Source: an uncultured Muribaculaceae bacterium (GTDB lineage: Bacteria; Bacteroidota; Bacteroidia; Bacteroidales; Muribaculaceae). Taken from it: DNA of 12,685 bases. Below are positions 6,019 to 11,917 of this stretch, one piece after another. The notes beneath the pieces are model-generated. The model saw only the letters and a list, made by a program, of their open reading frames with translations. It was not told the DNA's origin and ran no database searches. The stretch spans positions 1 to 12,685 of the forward strand of contig CAJLLX010000051.1 in NCBI GenBank assembly GCA_905207535.1, written 5' to 3'. A program made the translations under genes and the position numbers. The number at the start of each line of letters is the position of its first letter. The first letter of the stretch is position 1.

Positions 6019-6921
6019 ATGAAAAAGTTTTTTGTAGCATTTGGCGCCGCACTTCTCATGGTCGGCACCTTCAGCTCCTGCAACAAGGGAGCATCCAATG
6101 CCAACGTTTCCGCTGAGGACAAAGCTCTCGGCGACTCCGCTGCAACGATTATCGGCCAGTTTGCCGGCGCTCGTTCGGCTTCCGACTATCAGCGTCTCAA
6201 AGAGATGCAGCCCGAGATGGCTGAGAAGTTCTCCAAAGAGGCTTTCCTCAAAGGTCTCAAGCAGGTGCTTGACGCCGACACCGCCCAGATGGCTTACTAT
6301 CAGGGCCTCCAGATGGGCCTCCAGCTGGTAAATCCTATCATCGGCATCAACCAGGAGGCCGGTGTGCCTCTGTCGAAAGACGCTGTTTACGCTGCTTTCA
6401 AGAAGGTTTACGAGCAGGACAGCGTTGCTGACATGTCCACCTACTATGAGCAGTATCAGGACATCATGAGAGAACTTTCGCAGCGCGCCGAGCAGCGTCG
6501 CGACGAGGCTCTCGCCAACTCTCAGGAGGCTAAAGACAATCTCGCCGCCGGCGAGGCTTATGCCGCCAAGATGGTCAAGGAAGGCTATACCAAGGCTCAG
6601 AGCGGTCTGGTTTACAAAATCGAGAACCCCGGCACCGAGCCCAAAGTGGTTCCCTCCGACAAGGTGACCATCGAGTACACCGGCAAACTGATCGACGGCA
6701 CTGTATTCGACAGCAATGATGGTCACCCCAACACTATGAGCCCCAACCAGTTCATCCCCGGCTTCAAAGAGGCTCTCTGCATGCTTGGCAAAGGCGGCCA
6801 GATCACTGCTGTCATCCCCGCTTCGCTGGCTTACGGTGTCAAGGGCGCCGGCCAGCAGATTGGCCCGAACGCCACTCTGGTATTCGACATCAAGGTGCTT
6901 GACATCAATCCCGCCAAATAA
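6019..6921 (+). CDS. FKBP-type peptidyl-prolyl isomerase lipoprotein
   Basis: The 300-residue product begins with a classic lipoprotein signal, KKFFVAFGAALLMVGTFSSC, with the lipidated cysteine at residue 21. No acidic run follows directly (CNKGAS), so a periplasm-facing membrane anchor is more likely than surface display. The FKBP domain covers about 194-297, with Y220, F230-D231, Y272 and F289 kept. As in the gene before it, Trp is replaced by Phe (F249, FIPGF), and His by Glu in EYTG. The long N-terminal part again seems to contain two FKBP_N-like units, about 37-86 and 92-133 (AYYQGLQMGLQLVNPI), then a charged helix (150-190) leading into the catalytic domain. It closes the FKBP array and is followed by a strong terminator. 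The 25-nt gap before it is AT-rich but holds no TAnnTTTG, so it is probably cotranscribed. Likely role: folding or chaperoning of envelope proteins at the membrane surface. Confidence 0.92.
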   Translation: MKKFFVAFGAALLMVGTFSSCNKGASNANVSAEDKALGDSAATIIGQFAGARSASDYQRLKEMQPEMAEKFSKEAFLKGLKQVLDADTAQMAYYQGLQMGLQLVNPIIGINQEAGVPLSKDAVYAAFKKVYEQDSVADMSTYYEQYQDIMRELSQRAEQRRDEALANSQEAKDNLAAGEAYAAKMVKEGYTKAQSGLVYKIENPGTEPKVVPSDKVTIEYTGKLIDGTVFDSNDGHPNTMSPNQFIPGFKEALCMLGKGGQITAVIPASLAYGVKGAGQQIGPNATLVFDIKVLDINPAK

Positions 6922-6956
6922 GCTTTAAGGATTCGATAATCTGAGAAAAATTTTTC

Positions 6957-7004
6957 GCAGCCGCGGCTCATTTTTGTGATGTGCCGCGGCTGCATCGTGT
7001 TTTT
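6957..7004 (+). terminator. Rho-independent terminator of the FKBP array
   Basis: A perfect 11-bp stem GCAGCCGCGGC (6957-6967) / GCCGCGGCTGC (6983-6993) closes a 15-nt loop and is followed by five T (7000-7004). It lies 35 nt after the last FKBP stop codon. Confidence 0.9.
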
Positions 7005-7058
7005 CCGAAGCGCGTCGCTGATGTTTTTTGCAAATGTTTTGCGAAAATCGCTGCTTCG

Positions 7059-7090
7059 TTTGCAGGAAAAGCGGAAACTTGTTATATTTG
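7059..7090 (+). promoter_or_regulatory. Promoter of pyrH-frr
   Basis: TTTG at 7059-7062 and TATATTTG at 7083-7090 match the -33 TTTG and -7 TAnnTTTG elements exactly, with a 20-nt spacer. Transcription should begin near 7097. This is the clearest Bacteroidota promoter in the window. Confidence 0.87.
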
Positions 7091-7100
7091 TAACATCATT

Positions 7101-7117
7101 GCCGCCGAAGCGGCGGC
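7101..7117 (+). other. GC hairpin at the 5' end of the pyrH leader
   Basis: GCCGCCG (7101-7107) and CGGCGGC (7111-7117) form a very stable stem with a tiny loop, starting about 4 nt after the predicted transcription start. It leaves about 24 nt of unpaired, A-rich leader before the ATG. It could protect the 5' end of the transcript; regulation by pyrimidines is possible but not shown. Confidence 0.45.
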
Positions 7118-7141
7118 CCGTAAGAAAAGTTACTTAAGCAT

Positions 7142-7852
7142 ATGAGAACCAAATATAAGAGAGTGCTCCTGAAGCTCAGCGGCGAGTCGCTGATGGGCGA
7201 GCAACATTATGGCATCGACCCTGTGCGTCTGGGCCAGTACGCCGAGCAGATCAAGGCTGTGGCCTCCGAAGGCACACAGGTGGCCATCGTCATCGGTGGC
7301 GGCAACATTTTCCGCGGCATGCAGGGCGCTGCAAAGGGGTTCGACCGTGTGAAGGGCGACCAGATGGGTATGCTCGCCACGGTCATCAACTCGCTGGCGC
7401 TCAGCTCGGCCCTCACCTCTATTGGTCAGAAAGCCCGCGTGTTCACGGCCCTGAATATGTATCCCATCGGCGAATACTACAGCAAGTGGCACGCTATCGA
7501 GGCGATGGAGCGCGGAGAGGTGGCCATTCTCTCGGGTGGCACCGGCTGCCCATTCTTCACCACCGACACCGGAGCGGCGCTCCGAGGAGTGGAGGTGGAG
7601 GCCGATGTGATGCTCAAGGGCACACGCGTCGACGGCATCTATACCGCTGACCCCGAGAAGGATCCTACGGCTACCAAGTTCTCCGAGATCACCTACGATG
7701 AGGTCTACACCCGCGGACTCAAGGTGATGGACCTCACCGCCACGGCGCTCTGCAAGGAGAATCATCTCCCCATCATCGTCTTCGATATGGACACTCCCGG
7801 CAACCTCGCCAAGGTGCTCGCCGGCGATCCTATCGGCACTCTGGTCTATTGA
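7142..7852 (+). CDS. pyrH: UMP kinase
   Basis: This 236-residue amino-acid-kinase-fold enzyme phosphorylates UMP to UDP with ATP, an essential cytoplasmic step of pyrimidine nucleotide synthesis. The bacterial UMP kinase motifs are all present and ordered: KLSGESLMG at 11-19, the phosphate loop GGGNIFRG at 52-59, D73 and MGMLAT (75-80), GGTGCPFFTTDT (131-142) and DGIYTADP (164-171). The length matches the family (about 235-240). The ATG at 7142 lies about 45 nt downstream of the predicted transcription start and has no Shine-Dalgarno sequence. frr follows after 40 nt, a widely conserved pairing. Family enzymes are usually activated by GTP and inhibited by UTP as hexamers; that is family knowledge, not seen here. 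Confidence 0.97.
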   Translation: MRTKYKRVLLKLSGESLMGEQHYGIDPVRLGQYAEQIKAVASEGTQVAIVIGGGNIFRGMQGAAKGFDRVKGDQMGMLATVINSLALSSALTSIGQKARVFTALNMYPIGEYYSKWHAIEAMERGEVAILSGGTGCPFFTTDTGAALRGVEVEADVMLKGTRVDGIYTADPEKDPTATKFSEITYDEVYTRGLKVMDLTATALCKENHLPIIVFDMDTPGNLAKVLAGDPIGTLVY

Positions 7853-7892
7853 CATTCCCTATTCTTGCCTTATAACTAAACACAATATCATC

Positions 7893-8453
7893 ATGACCGA
7901 CCCCAAAACATATCTCGACCCCGCGGAAGAGAAGATGGAGATGGCTGTGGCCTATCTCGACGAATCGCTCGCCCACATTCGTGCCGGCAAAGCCAACCCG
8001 AAAATCCTCGACAGCATCCGTGTCAACTACTACGGCTCGGCTGCTCCTATCTCCAATGTGGCCAATATCTCGGTGCCCGACGCCCGCACCATCGCCATCA
8101 CTCCCTGGGAGAAATCCATGTTCAAGGAGATTGAGAAGGCTATCATCAACTCCGAGCTGGGCATCACTCCCGAAAACAATGGCGAGGTGATCCGCATCTC
8201 CATTCCCCCTCTCACCGAGGAGCGCCGTAAGACGCTCGTCAAGCAGTCGAAAGCTGAGGCTGAGCAGGCCAAGGTGAGCGTCCGCAATGCACGCCGCGAT
8301 GCCATCGAGGGGCTCAAGAAGGCCATCAAGCAGGGCATGCCCGAGGATGTGGAGAAGGATGCCGAGACTTCGGCTCAGAAGCTCCACGACCGCTATCTCA
8401 AGAAGATTGACGAGATTTTTGCTGCCAAGGAGAAGGAAATTCTCACCGTCTGA
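7893..8453 (+). CDS. frr: Ribosome recycling factor
   Basis: The 186-residue protein has the standard length (about 185) and the two-domain RRF plan. Domain I, the three-helix bundle, is formed by residues about 1-30 and 105-186 (SLAHIRAGKANPKIL; TEERRKTLVKQSKAEAEQAKVSVRNARRD). Domain II, a small beta domain, lies between them and holds YYGSAAPISNVANISVPDAR. With EF-G it splits the post-termination ribosome so that subunits can be reused. It shares the pyrH promoter and ends before a strong terminator at 8528-8574. Confidence 0.97.
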   Translation: MTDPKTYLDPAEEKMEMAVAYLDESLAHIRAGKANPKILDSIRVNYYGSAAPISNVANISVPDARTIAITPWEKSMFKEIEKAIINSELGITPENNGEVIRISIPPLTEERRKTLVKQSKAEAEQAKVSVRNARRDAIEGLKKAIKQGMPEDVEKDAETSAQKLHDRYLKKIDEIFAAKEKEILTV

Positions 8454-8469
8454 TCTCAGTTAGCCCGGG

Positions 8470-8494
8470 AGCACGGTGGCTGACGCCCCGTGCT
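8470..8494 (+). other. First stem-loop after frr
   Basis: AGCACGG (8470-8476) pairs with CCGTGCT (8488-8494) around an 11-nt loop, 16 nt after the frr stop. No T-run follows, so it is not itself a terminator. It may stabilise the 3' end of the pyrH-frr mRNA ahead of the true terminator. Confidence 0.35.
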
Positions 8495-8527
8495 GCCGCG
8501 ATGCATTAGCTGATATTTATCTTACAA

Positions 8528-8574
8528 GGGCGCGCTGAGCCTGCCGGGCTACGCGCGCCCCTTTGCGTTTTTTT
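8528..8574 (+). terminator. Rho-independent terminator of pyrH-frr
   Basis: GGGCGCGC (8528-8535) pairs with GCGCGCCC (8553-8560). An inner stem AGCC/GGCT (8538-8541/8547-8550) caps it. Seven T at 8568-8574 follow CCTTTGCG. It ends only 3 nt before the ATG of the radical SAM gene, so that gene's promoter is not obvious: read-through or a start inside this region is needed. Confidence 0.9.
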
Positions 8575-8577
8575 GTC

Positions 8578-9357
8578 ATGCAAACTATTCTGTTTCATTC
8601 CACCATTTTCGGCCCCATCCATTCGCGCCGTCTCGGCACTTCGCTCGGGGTCAATCTCATGCCGCGCGATGGCAAGGTGTGCTCGTTCGACTGCCTCTAC
8701 TGCGAGGCGGGCTTCAATGCGCAGGGCCGCGGACATGCCGGGCTCCCCTCGCGCGAGGAGGTGCGCACCCTCCTGCGCGCCAAGCTCTCTGAGATGCACG
8801 CGCAGGGGCAGACTCTTGACGTGATCACCTTCTCGGGCAACGGCGAACCGACGCTGCATCCTGATTTCGAGGGGGTTGTGGATGATACCATCGCGCTCCG
8901 CGACGAGTTTTTCCCGCAGGCCAAGGTGAGTGTGCTTTCCAATTCCACCATGCTCCACCGTCCGGAGGTGGTGCGTGCGCTTCGCAAGGTCGACAACAAT
9001 ATTCTCAAGCTCGATTCGGCCCTGGATGCCACCATCCGCGCTATCGACCGCCCCAATTCGCCCGAATTTACGGCCGAAAAGGTCATCGGGCAGCTCGGGC
9101 AGTTTGCCGGCCAGGCCATCATCCAGACTATGATGCTCCGCGGCAGCTATCAGGGCCAAAATATCGACAACACTGTCGATGCCGAGGTGGAGGCGCTCAT
9201 CGAAGCGTATAAACGAATCCGCCCGCGCGAGGTGATGCTCTATTCCATCGACCGCCCCACGCCGGCCAATCAGCTCGCCAAGGTGCCCATCGAGGAGCTC
9301 CGCGCCATCGGACGGCGCATCGAGGAGGCTACGGGCATCCCGGTACAAGTCAACTGA
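8578..9357 (+). CDS. Radical SAM protein of the wyosine-synthetase-like (COG0731) type
   Basis: The 259-residue protein carries the radical SAM iron-sulphur motif CSFDCLYC (C35, C39, C42; CxxxCxxC). It also has the family-typical opening IFGPIHSRRLGTSLGVNLMP (10-29) and the glycine-rich SAM-binding strand TFSGNGEPTLHP (84-95). This combination is that of the COG0731 radical SAM group related to TYW1. The true TYW1 reaction makes a wyosine base in archaeal and eukaryotic tRNA-Phe; bacterial members have no established job, so the substrate is unknown. An in-frame TTG at 8563 would lie inside the terminator T-tract region, so the ATG at 8578 is chosen. ldcA starts 7 nt after its stop, suggesting cotranscription. 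The gene begins unusually close to the frr terminator. Confidence 0.87.
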   Translation: MQTILFHSTIFGPIHSRRLGTSLGVNLMPRDGKVCSFDCLYCEAGFNAQGRGHAGLPSREEVRTLLRAKLSEMHAQGQTLDVITFSGNGEPTLHPDFEGVVDDTIALRDEFFPQAKVSVLSNSTMLHRPEVVRALRKVDNNILKLDSALDATIRAIDRPNSPEFTAEKVIGQLGQFAGQAIIQTMMLRGSYQGQNIDNTVDAEVEALIEAYKRIRPREVMLYSIDRPTPANQLAKVPIEELRAIGRRIEEATGIPVQVN

Positions 9358-9364
9358 AGCGAAT

Positions 9365-10321
9365 ATGTCCACATTTCTGCATCCCGGCGGTGCTGCGGTC
9401 CTCCCCCCGGCGCTCGCCATGGGCGACCTTGTCGCCATTGTGTCTCCGGCCTCGAAAATCGCGCCGGAGTTGATCGACGGCGCTGCCGCTCAGCTCATTA
9501 GCGAGGGCTTTCGCGTGAGGGTGATGCCTCATGCTCGAGGCGAGTACGGCTCTTTCAGCGCCGACCGCGAAGGGCGTCTCGCCGACCTCCGCGAGGCTAT
9601 CCTCGACCCTGAGGTCAGGGCTATCCTCTGCTCGCGCGGCGGCTACGGTGCGGTGCATCTTATTGAGGATCTGGATATTATCGGCGCTGAGCATTTTCGC
9701 AAATGGCTCATCGGTTTCAGCGACATCACCGCTCTCCATGCCCTGTGGCATCGCAAAGGGGTGGCGTCGCTCCATGCTGCCATGGCCAAATATATCGGCC
9801 GCGGACCTCAATTTGAGTGCTACGGCAAGGAGCTGGCGATGCTCACCACTCCGGCCGATGCGCCCGACGCGGCGCGGGTGTTTGCCTCGTCGCTCCCCGT
9901 GCATCCCTTCAACAGGGCAGGGGAGTGCGCCGGACCTGTGCTCGGCGGAAATCTCGCGGTGCTCGGCGGCCTCATCGGCACGCCTTACATGCCTGATCTC
10001 TCGGGCGCTATCCTCTTTATCGAGGATATCGCCGAACCGATTTACAAGGTGGAGCGCATCCTCTGGCAGCTTCGGCTCGCGGGGGCTTTCTCCCGGCTGG
10101 CCGGACTGATGGTGGGGCAGTTTACCGACTATCGCCCCTCATCAGATCATCCCGACATGGAGACGATGATCGCCCGTTTCGTCGAGCCATACTCGTTCCC
10201 GTGTGCTTTCGGACTCCCCTTCGGCCACATCGAGGCCAACGCGCCGCTCCTCCTCGGGGCGCCCGCCCGCCTGGAGGTGGGCCCCTCGTCGGCAGCTCTC
10301 TGGCTGGCGCTTGATAGCTGA
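9365..10321 (+). CDS. ldcA: LD-carboxypeptidase (murein tetrapeptide carboxypeptidase, peptidase family S66)
   Basis: The 318-residue enzyme of family S66 removes the terminal D-alanine from tetrapeptide stems during murein recycling in the cytoplasm. Family marks are GDLVAIVSPASKI at the N-terminus (20-32), CSRGGYGAVHLIEDLD (89-104), the nucleophile S119 in GFSDITALH, GGNLAVLGGLIGTPY (194-208), the catalytic E220 in FIEDIAEPIYKVER, and H288 in GLPFGHIE. The catalytic Ser-Glu-His triad therefore looks complete, and the length is normal (about 300-320). No signal peptide is present. It follows the radical SAM gene by 7 nt, which looks like an operon without an evident functional link. Its stop is only 3 bp from the stop of the convergent malic enzyme gene, leaving no room for a terminator between them. 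Confidence 0.92.
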   Translation: MSTFLHPGGAAVLPPALAMGDLVAIVSPASKIAPELIDGAAAQLISEGFRVRVMPHARGEYGSFSADREGRLADLREAILDPEVRAILCSRGGYGAVHLIEDLDIIGAEHFRKWLIGFSDITALHALWHRKGVASLHAAMAKYIGRGPQFECYGKELAMLTTPADAPDAARVFASSLPVHPFNRAGECAGPVLGGNLAVLGGLIGTPYMPDLSGAILFIEDIAEPIYKVERILWQLRLAGAFSRLAGLMVGQFTDYRPSSDHPDMETMIARFVEPYSFPCAFGLPFGHIEANAPLLLGAPARLEVGPSSAALWLALDS

Positions 10322-10324
10322 CGG

Positions 10325-11686
10325 TCAGCTGAGTTCGTACCCGAGTTTCTTCGCAAGCCGTTCCAGCGTATCCCGCGAGTTGAGCAGCTGCGAATAGCAT
10401 ACGCCGTCGCTGCACTGGTTGCCGCGCTGGCGCAATTTTTCGCCATATTTCTCCCAATCTTTGATGGGATGACGGCTGATGCCCGAATCCATGGCGGCTT
10501 TTGCCACTGCCGGAGGCACTGTGGTGAGCAGACGCGGATCCATCGGCTTGGGCAGGATATACTCGCGCCCAAATTTCATATCCGAATCATCGTAGGCTTC
10601 TTTGACCTTTTCAGGTACAGGCTCATGGGTGAGCTTGGCTATGGCTCTCGCGGCGGCGAGTTTCATCTCCTCGTTGATGGCTGAGGCGCCGCAGTCGAGC
10701 GCTCCGCGGAAGATGTAGGGAAATCCCAACACATTGTTTATCTGGTTGGGATGGTCCGAGCGACCGGTGGCGAAAATCAGGTCGGGACGGGTCGTCACCG
10801 CTATTTCATAAGCTATCTCCGGGTCGGGATTGGCCAGGGCGAACACTATCGGCTTCTCGGCCATACTCTTCACCATCTCAGGGGTGAGCACATCCTTCAC
10901 TGAGAGCCCTAAGAAGAGGTCGGCCCCCACCATCGCTTCGGCAAGGGTGTGAAGGTCGCGCTCGGTGGCAAATTCCCGTTTCTGGCTCGTAAGATTCTCT
11001 CGGTCAGCGCGAATCACCCCCTTCGAGTCGCACATCACCACATTCTCGCGCTTCACTCCCAGCGCCATATACAGTCGGGTGCACGAGATGGCTGCCGCGC
11101 CGGCCCCGTTAACCACTACCTTCATCTCCTCCAGGCGTTTACCCTGTATCTCGGCGGCGTTGAGCAGCGCTGCACCCGAGATGATCGCCGTACCGTGCTG
11201 GTCGTCGTGCATCACAGGTATGTCACACTCCGCCTTCAGCCGCTCCTCGATCTCGAAGCACTCCGGAGCCTTGATATCCTCCAGATTTATCCCCCCGAAA
11301 GTCGTGGAAATCGCCTTCACCGTCTGGATAAACTTCTGCGGATCCTTCTCATTTACCTCTATGTCAAAGCAGTCGAGGCCCGCAAAAATCTTAAACAGCA
11401 ACGCTTTACCCTCCATCACCGGCTTCCCGGCCTCTGCGCCTATATCGCCCAGACCCAGCACCGCCGTTCCGTTCGAGATCACTGCCACAAGGTTCCCCTT
11501 GTTGGTATATTCCCACACTTTGTTCCCGTCATCCTTGATCTCAAGGCACGGATACGCCACCCCCGGCGAGTAAGCCAGCGCCAGATCCGCCGGTGTATCA
11601 TACGGTTTGGTCGGAATCACCTCAATCTTCCCCGGGCGCGGCTCGCGATGGTAAGCCAGCGCCATCTTCTTTATCATCTTATCCAT
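10325..11686 (-). CDS. maeB: Malic enzyme of the MaeB type, short form without a phosphotransacetylase domain
   Basis: The 453-residue enzyme converts malate to pyruvate and CO2 with reduction of NAD(P). It holds the catalytic Tyr in AYSPGVA (Y39), the Lys in EGKALLFK (K94), the metal-binding acids in NLEDIKAPECFE (E136, D137) and HDDQHGTA (D161, D162), the dinucleotide loop NGAGAAAIS (193-201) and the ANPDPEI/SDHPNQINN segments (285-291, 310-318). Most Bacteroidota and proteobacterial MaeB proteins are about 760 residues with a C-terminal phosphotransacetylase-like domain. Here the product stops soon after the malic domain with a tail containing CSDGVC (425-430). The longer start, a TTG at 11716, is set aside because the ATG at 11686 gives MDKMIKKMALAYHREPRPGKIEV, which lines up with known MaeB starts. 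The upstream gap holds the palindromic repeats at 11741-11806 and no clear TAnnTTTG box. Confidence 0.93.
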   Translation of the reverse strand: MDKMIKKMALAYHREPRPGKIEVIPTKPYDTPADLALAYSPGVAYPCLEIKDDGNKVWEYTNKGNLVAVISNGTAVLGLGDIGAEAGKPVMEGKALLFKIFAGLDCFDIEVNEKDPQKFIQTVKAISTTFGGINLEDIKAPECFEIEERLKAECDIPVMHDDQHGTAIISGAALLNAAEIQGKRLEEMKVVVNGAGAAAISCTRLYMALGVKRENVVMCDSKGVIRADRENLTSQKREFATERDLHTLAEAMVGADLFLGLSVKDVLTPEMVKSMAEKPIVFALANPDPEIAYEIAVTTRPDLIFATGRSDHPNQINNVLGFPYIFRGALDCGASAINEEMKLAAARAIAKLTHEPVPEKVKEAYDDSDMKFGREYILPKPMDPRLLTTVPPAVAKAAMDSGISRHPIKDWEKYGEKLRQRGNQCSDGVCYSQLLNSRDTLERLAKKLGYELS

Positions 11687-11740
11687 ATCTTTCGTATCTT
11701 TCCAAATATTTTCCAATCTCTCTTCCCCCTTTCCCCTCTT

Positions 11741-11757
11741 CAGTGATCACGCGAGCT
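11741..11757. repeat. Half copy of the palindromic intergenic repeat
   Basis: The 17 nt CAGTGATCACGCGAGCT are identical to the left half of the full repeat that begins exactly 30 nt further on at 11771. The right half of the palindrome is missing and replaced by CTCTCCCCC. It lies 54 nt upstream of the malic enzyme ATG. Confidence 0.7.
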
Positions 11758-11770
11758 CTCTCCCCCTGTC

Positions 11771-11806
11771 CAGTGATCACGCGAGCTCGCGTGATTATCC
11801 GCCGCT
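11771..11806. repeat. Full palindromic intergenic repeat, copy upstream of maeB
   Basis: The core at 11776-11795 is a perfect 20-bp palindrome, ATCACGCGAGCTCGCGTGAT, extended on the left by CAGTG and on the right by TATCCGCCGCT. The whole 36-nt unit matches the one at 12634-12669 with a single difference (T or A after GTGAT). Both copies are also preceded by a C-run and CTGT(C/T). It lies 84 nt upstream of the maeB ATG. It could be a dimeric operator, a dispersed selfish repeat, or an RNA hairpin (8-bp stem with an AGCT loop). There is no T-run, so it is not an intrinsic terminator. Confidence 0.85.
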
Positions 11807-11825
11807 CTCCCTCCTCCCCCTCAGA

Positions 11826-11877
11826 TAAAAAACACCACGCGCCCCATCCTTGTTGTCGGGGCGCGTTGCGTTTTTTT
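11826..11877 (-). terminator. Rho-independent terminator of upp (bidirectional shape)
   Basis: A perfect 9-bp stem ACGCGCCCC (11837-11845) / GGGGCGCGT (11858-11866) closes a 12-nt loop. On the minus strand it is followed by GGTG and six T (complement of 11832-11827), which suits the end of upp 41 nt upstream. Seven T at 11871-11877 on the plus strand make it able to stop transcription from either side. Confidence 0.92.
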
Positions 11878-11917
11878 CAGTTTTTCTTATCTTTATCTCC
11901 TTCCCCTCTTCCCCGTT

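Noticed and set aside
5241..6726. Long minus-strand open frames opposite the second and third FKBP genes
   Set aside because: They mirror the codon bias of the FKBP genes, have no recognisable motifs, and overlap strongly supported coding sequence.
8563..8577. Longer radical SAM start at the TTG at 8563
   Set aside because: It would begin within the T-tract region of the frr terminator. The ATG at 8578 is the natural start.
8506..9904. Minus-strand open frames opposite the radical SAM and ldcA genes
   Set aside because: Composition is that of antisense shadows, and the sense genes have complete catalytic motifs.
11687..11716. Longer malic enzyme start at the TTG at 11716
   Set aside because: The ATG at 11686 aligns with known MaeB starts; the extra ten residues are not expected. 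A weak TATTTG overlapping this stretch was also judged too poor to call a promoter.
10949..11746. Plus-strand open frames opposite the malic enzyme gene
   Set aside because: The malic enzyme motifs on the other strand are complete, and these frames show no family features.
11741..11806. CRISPR-like array from the 30-nt spaced repeats
   Set aside because: There are only one and a half units, the spacer is 13 nt, the repeat is a perfect palindrome, and no cas genes are present.
11707..11830. G-quadruplex in the purine-rich minus strand upstream of maeB
   Set aside because: There are several G-runs, but they are split by the palindromic repeats and not closely spaced enough to claim a quadruplex by eye.
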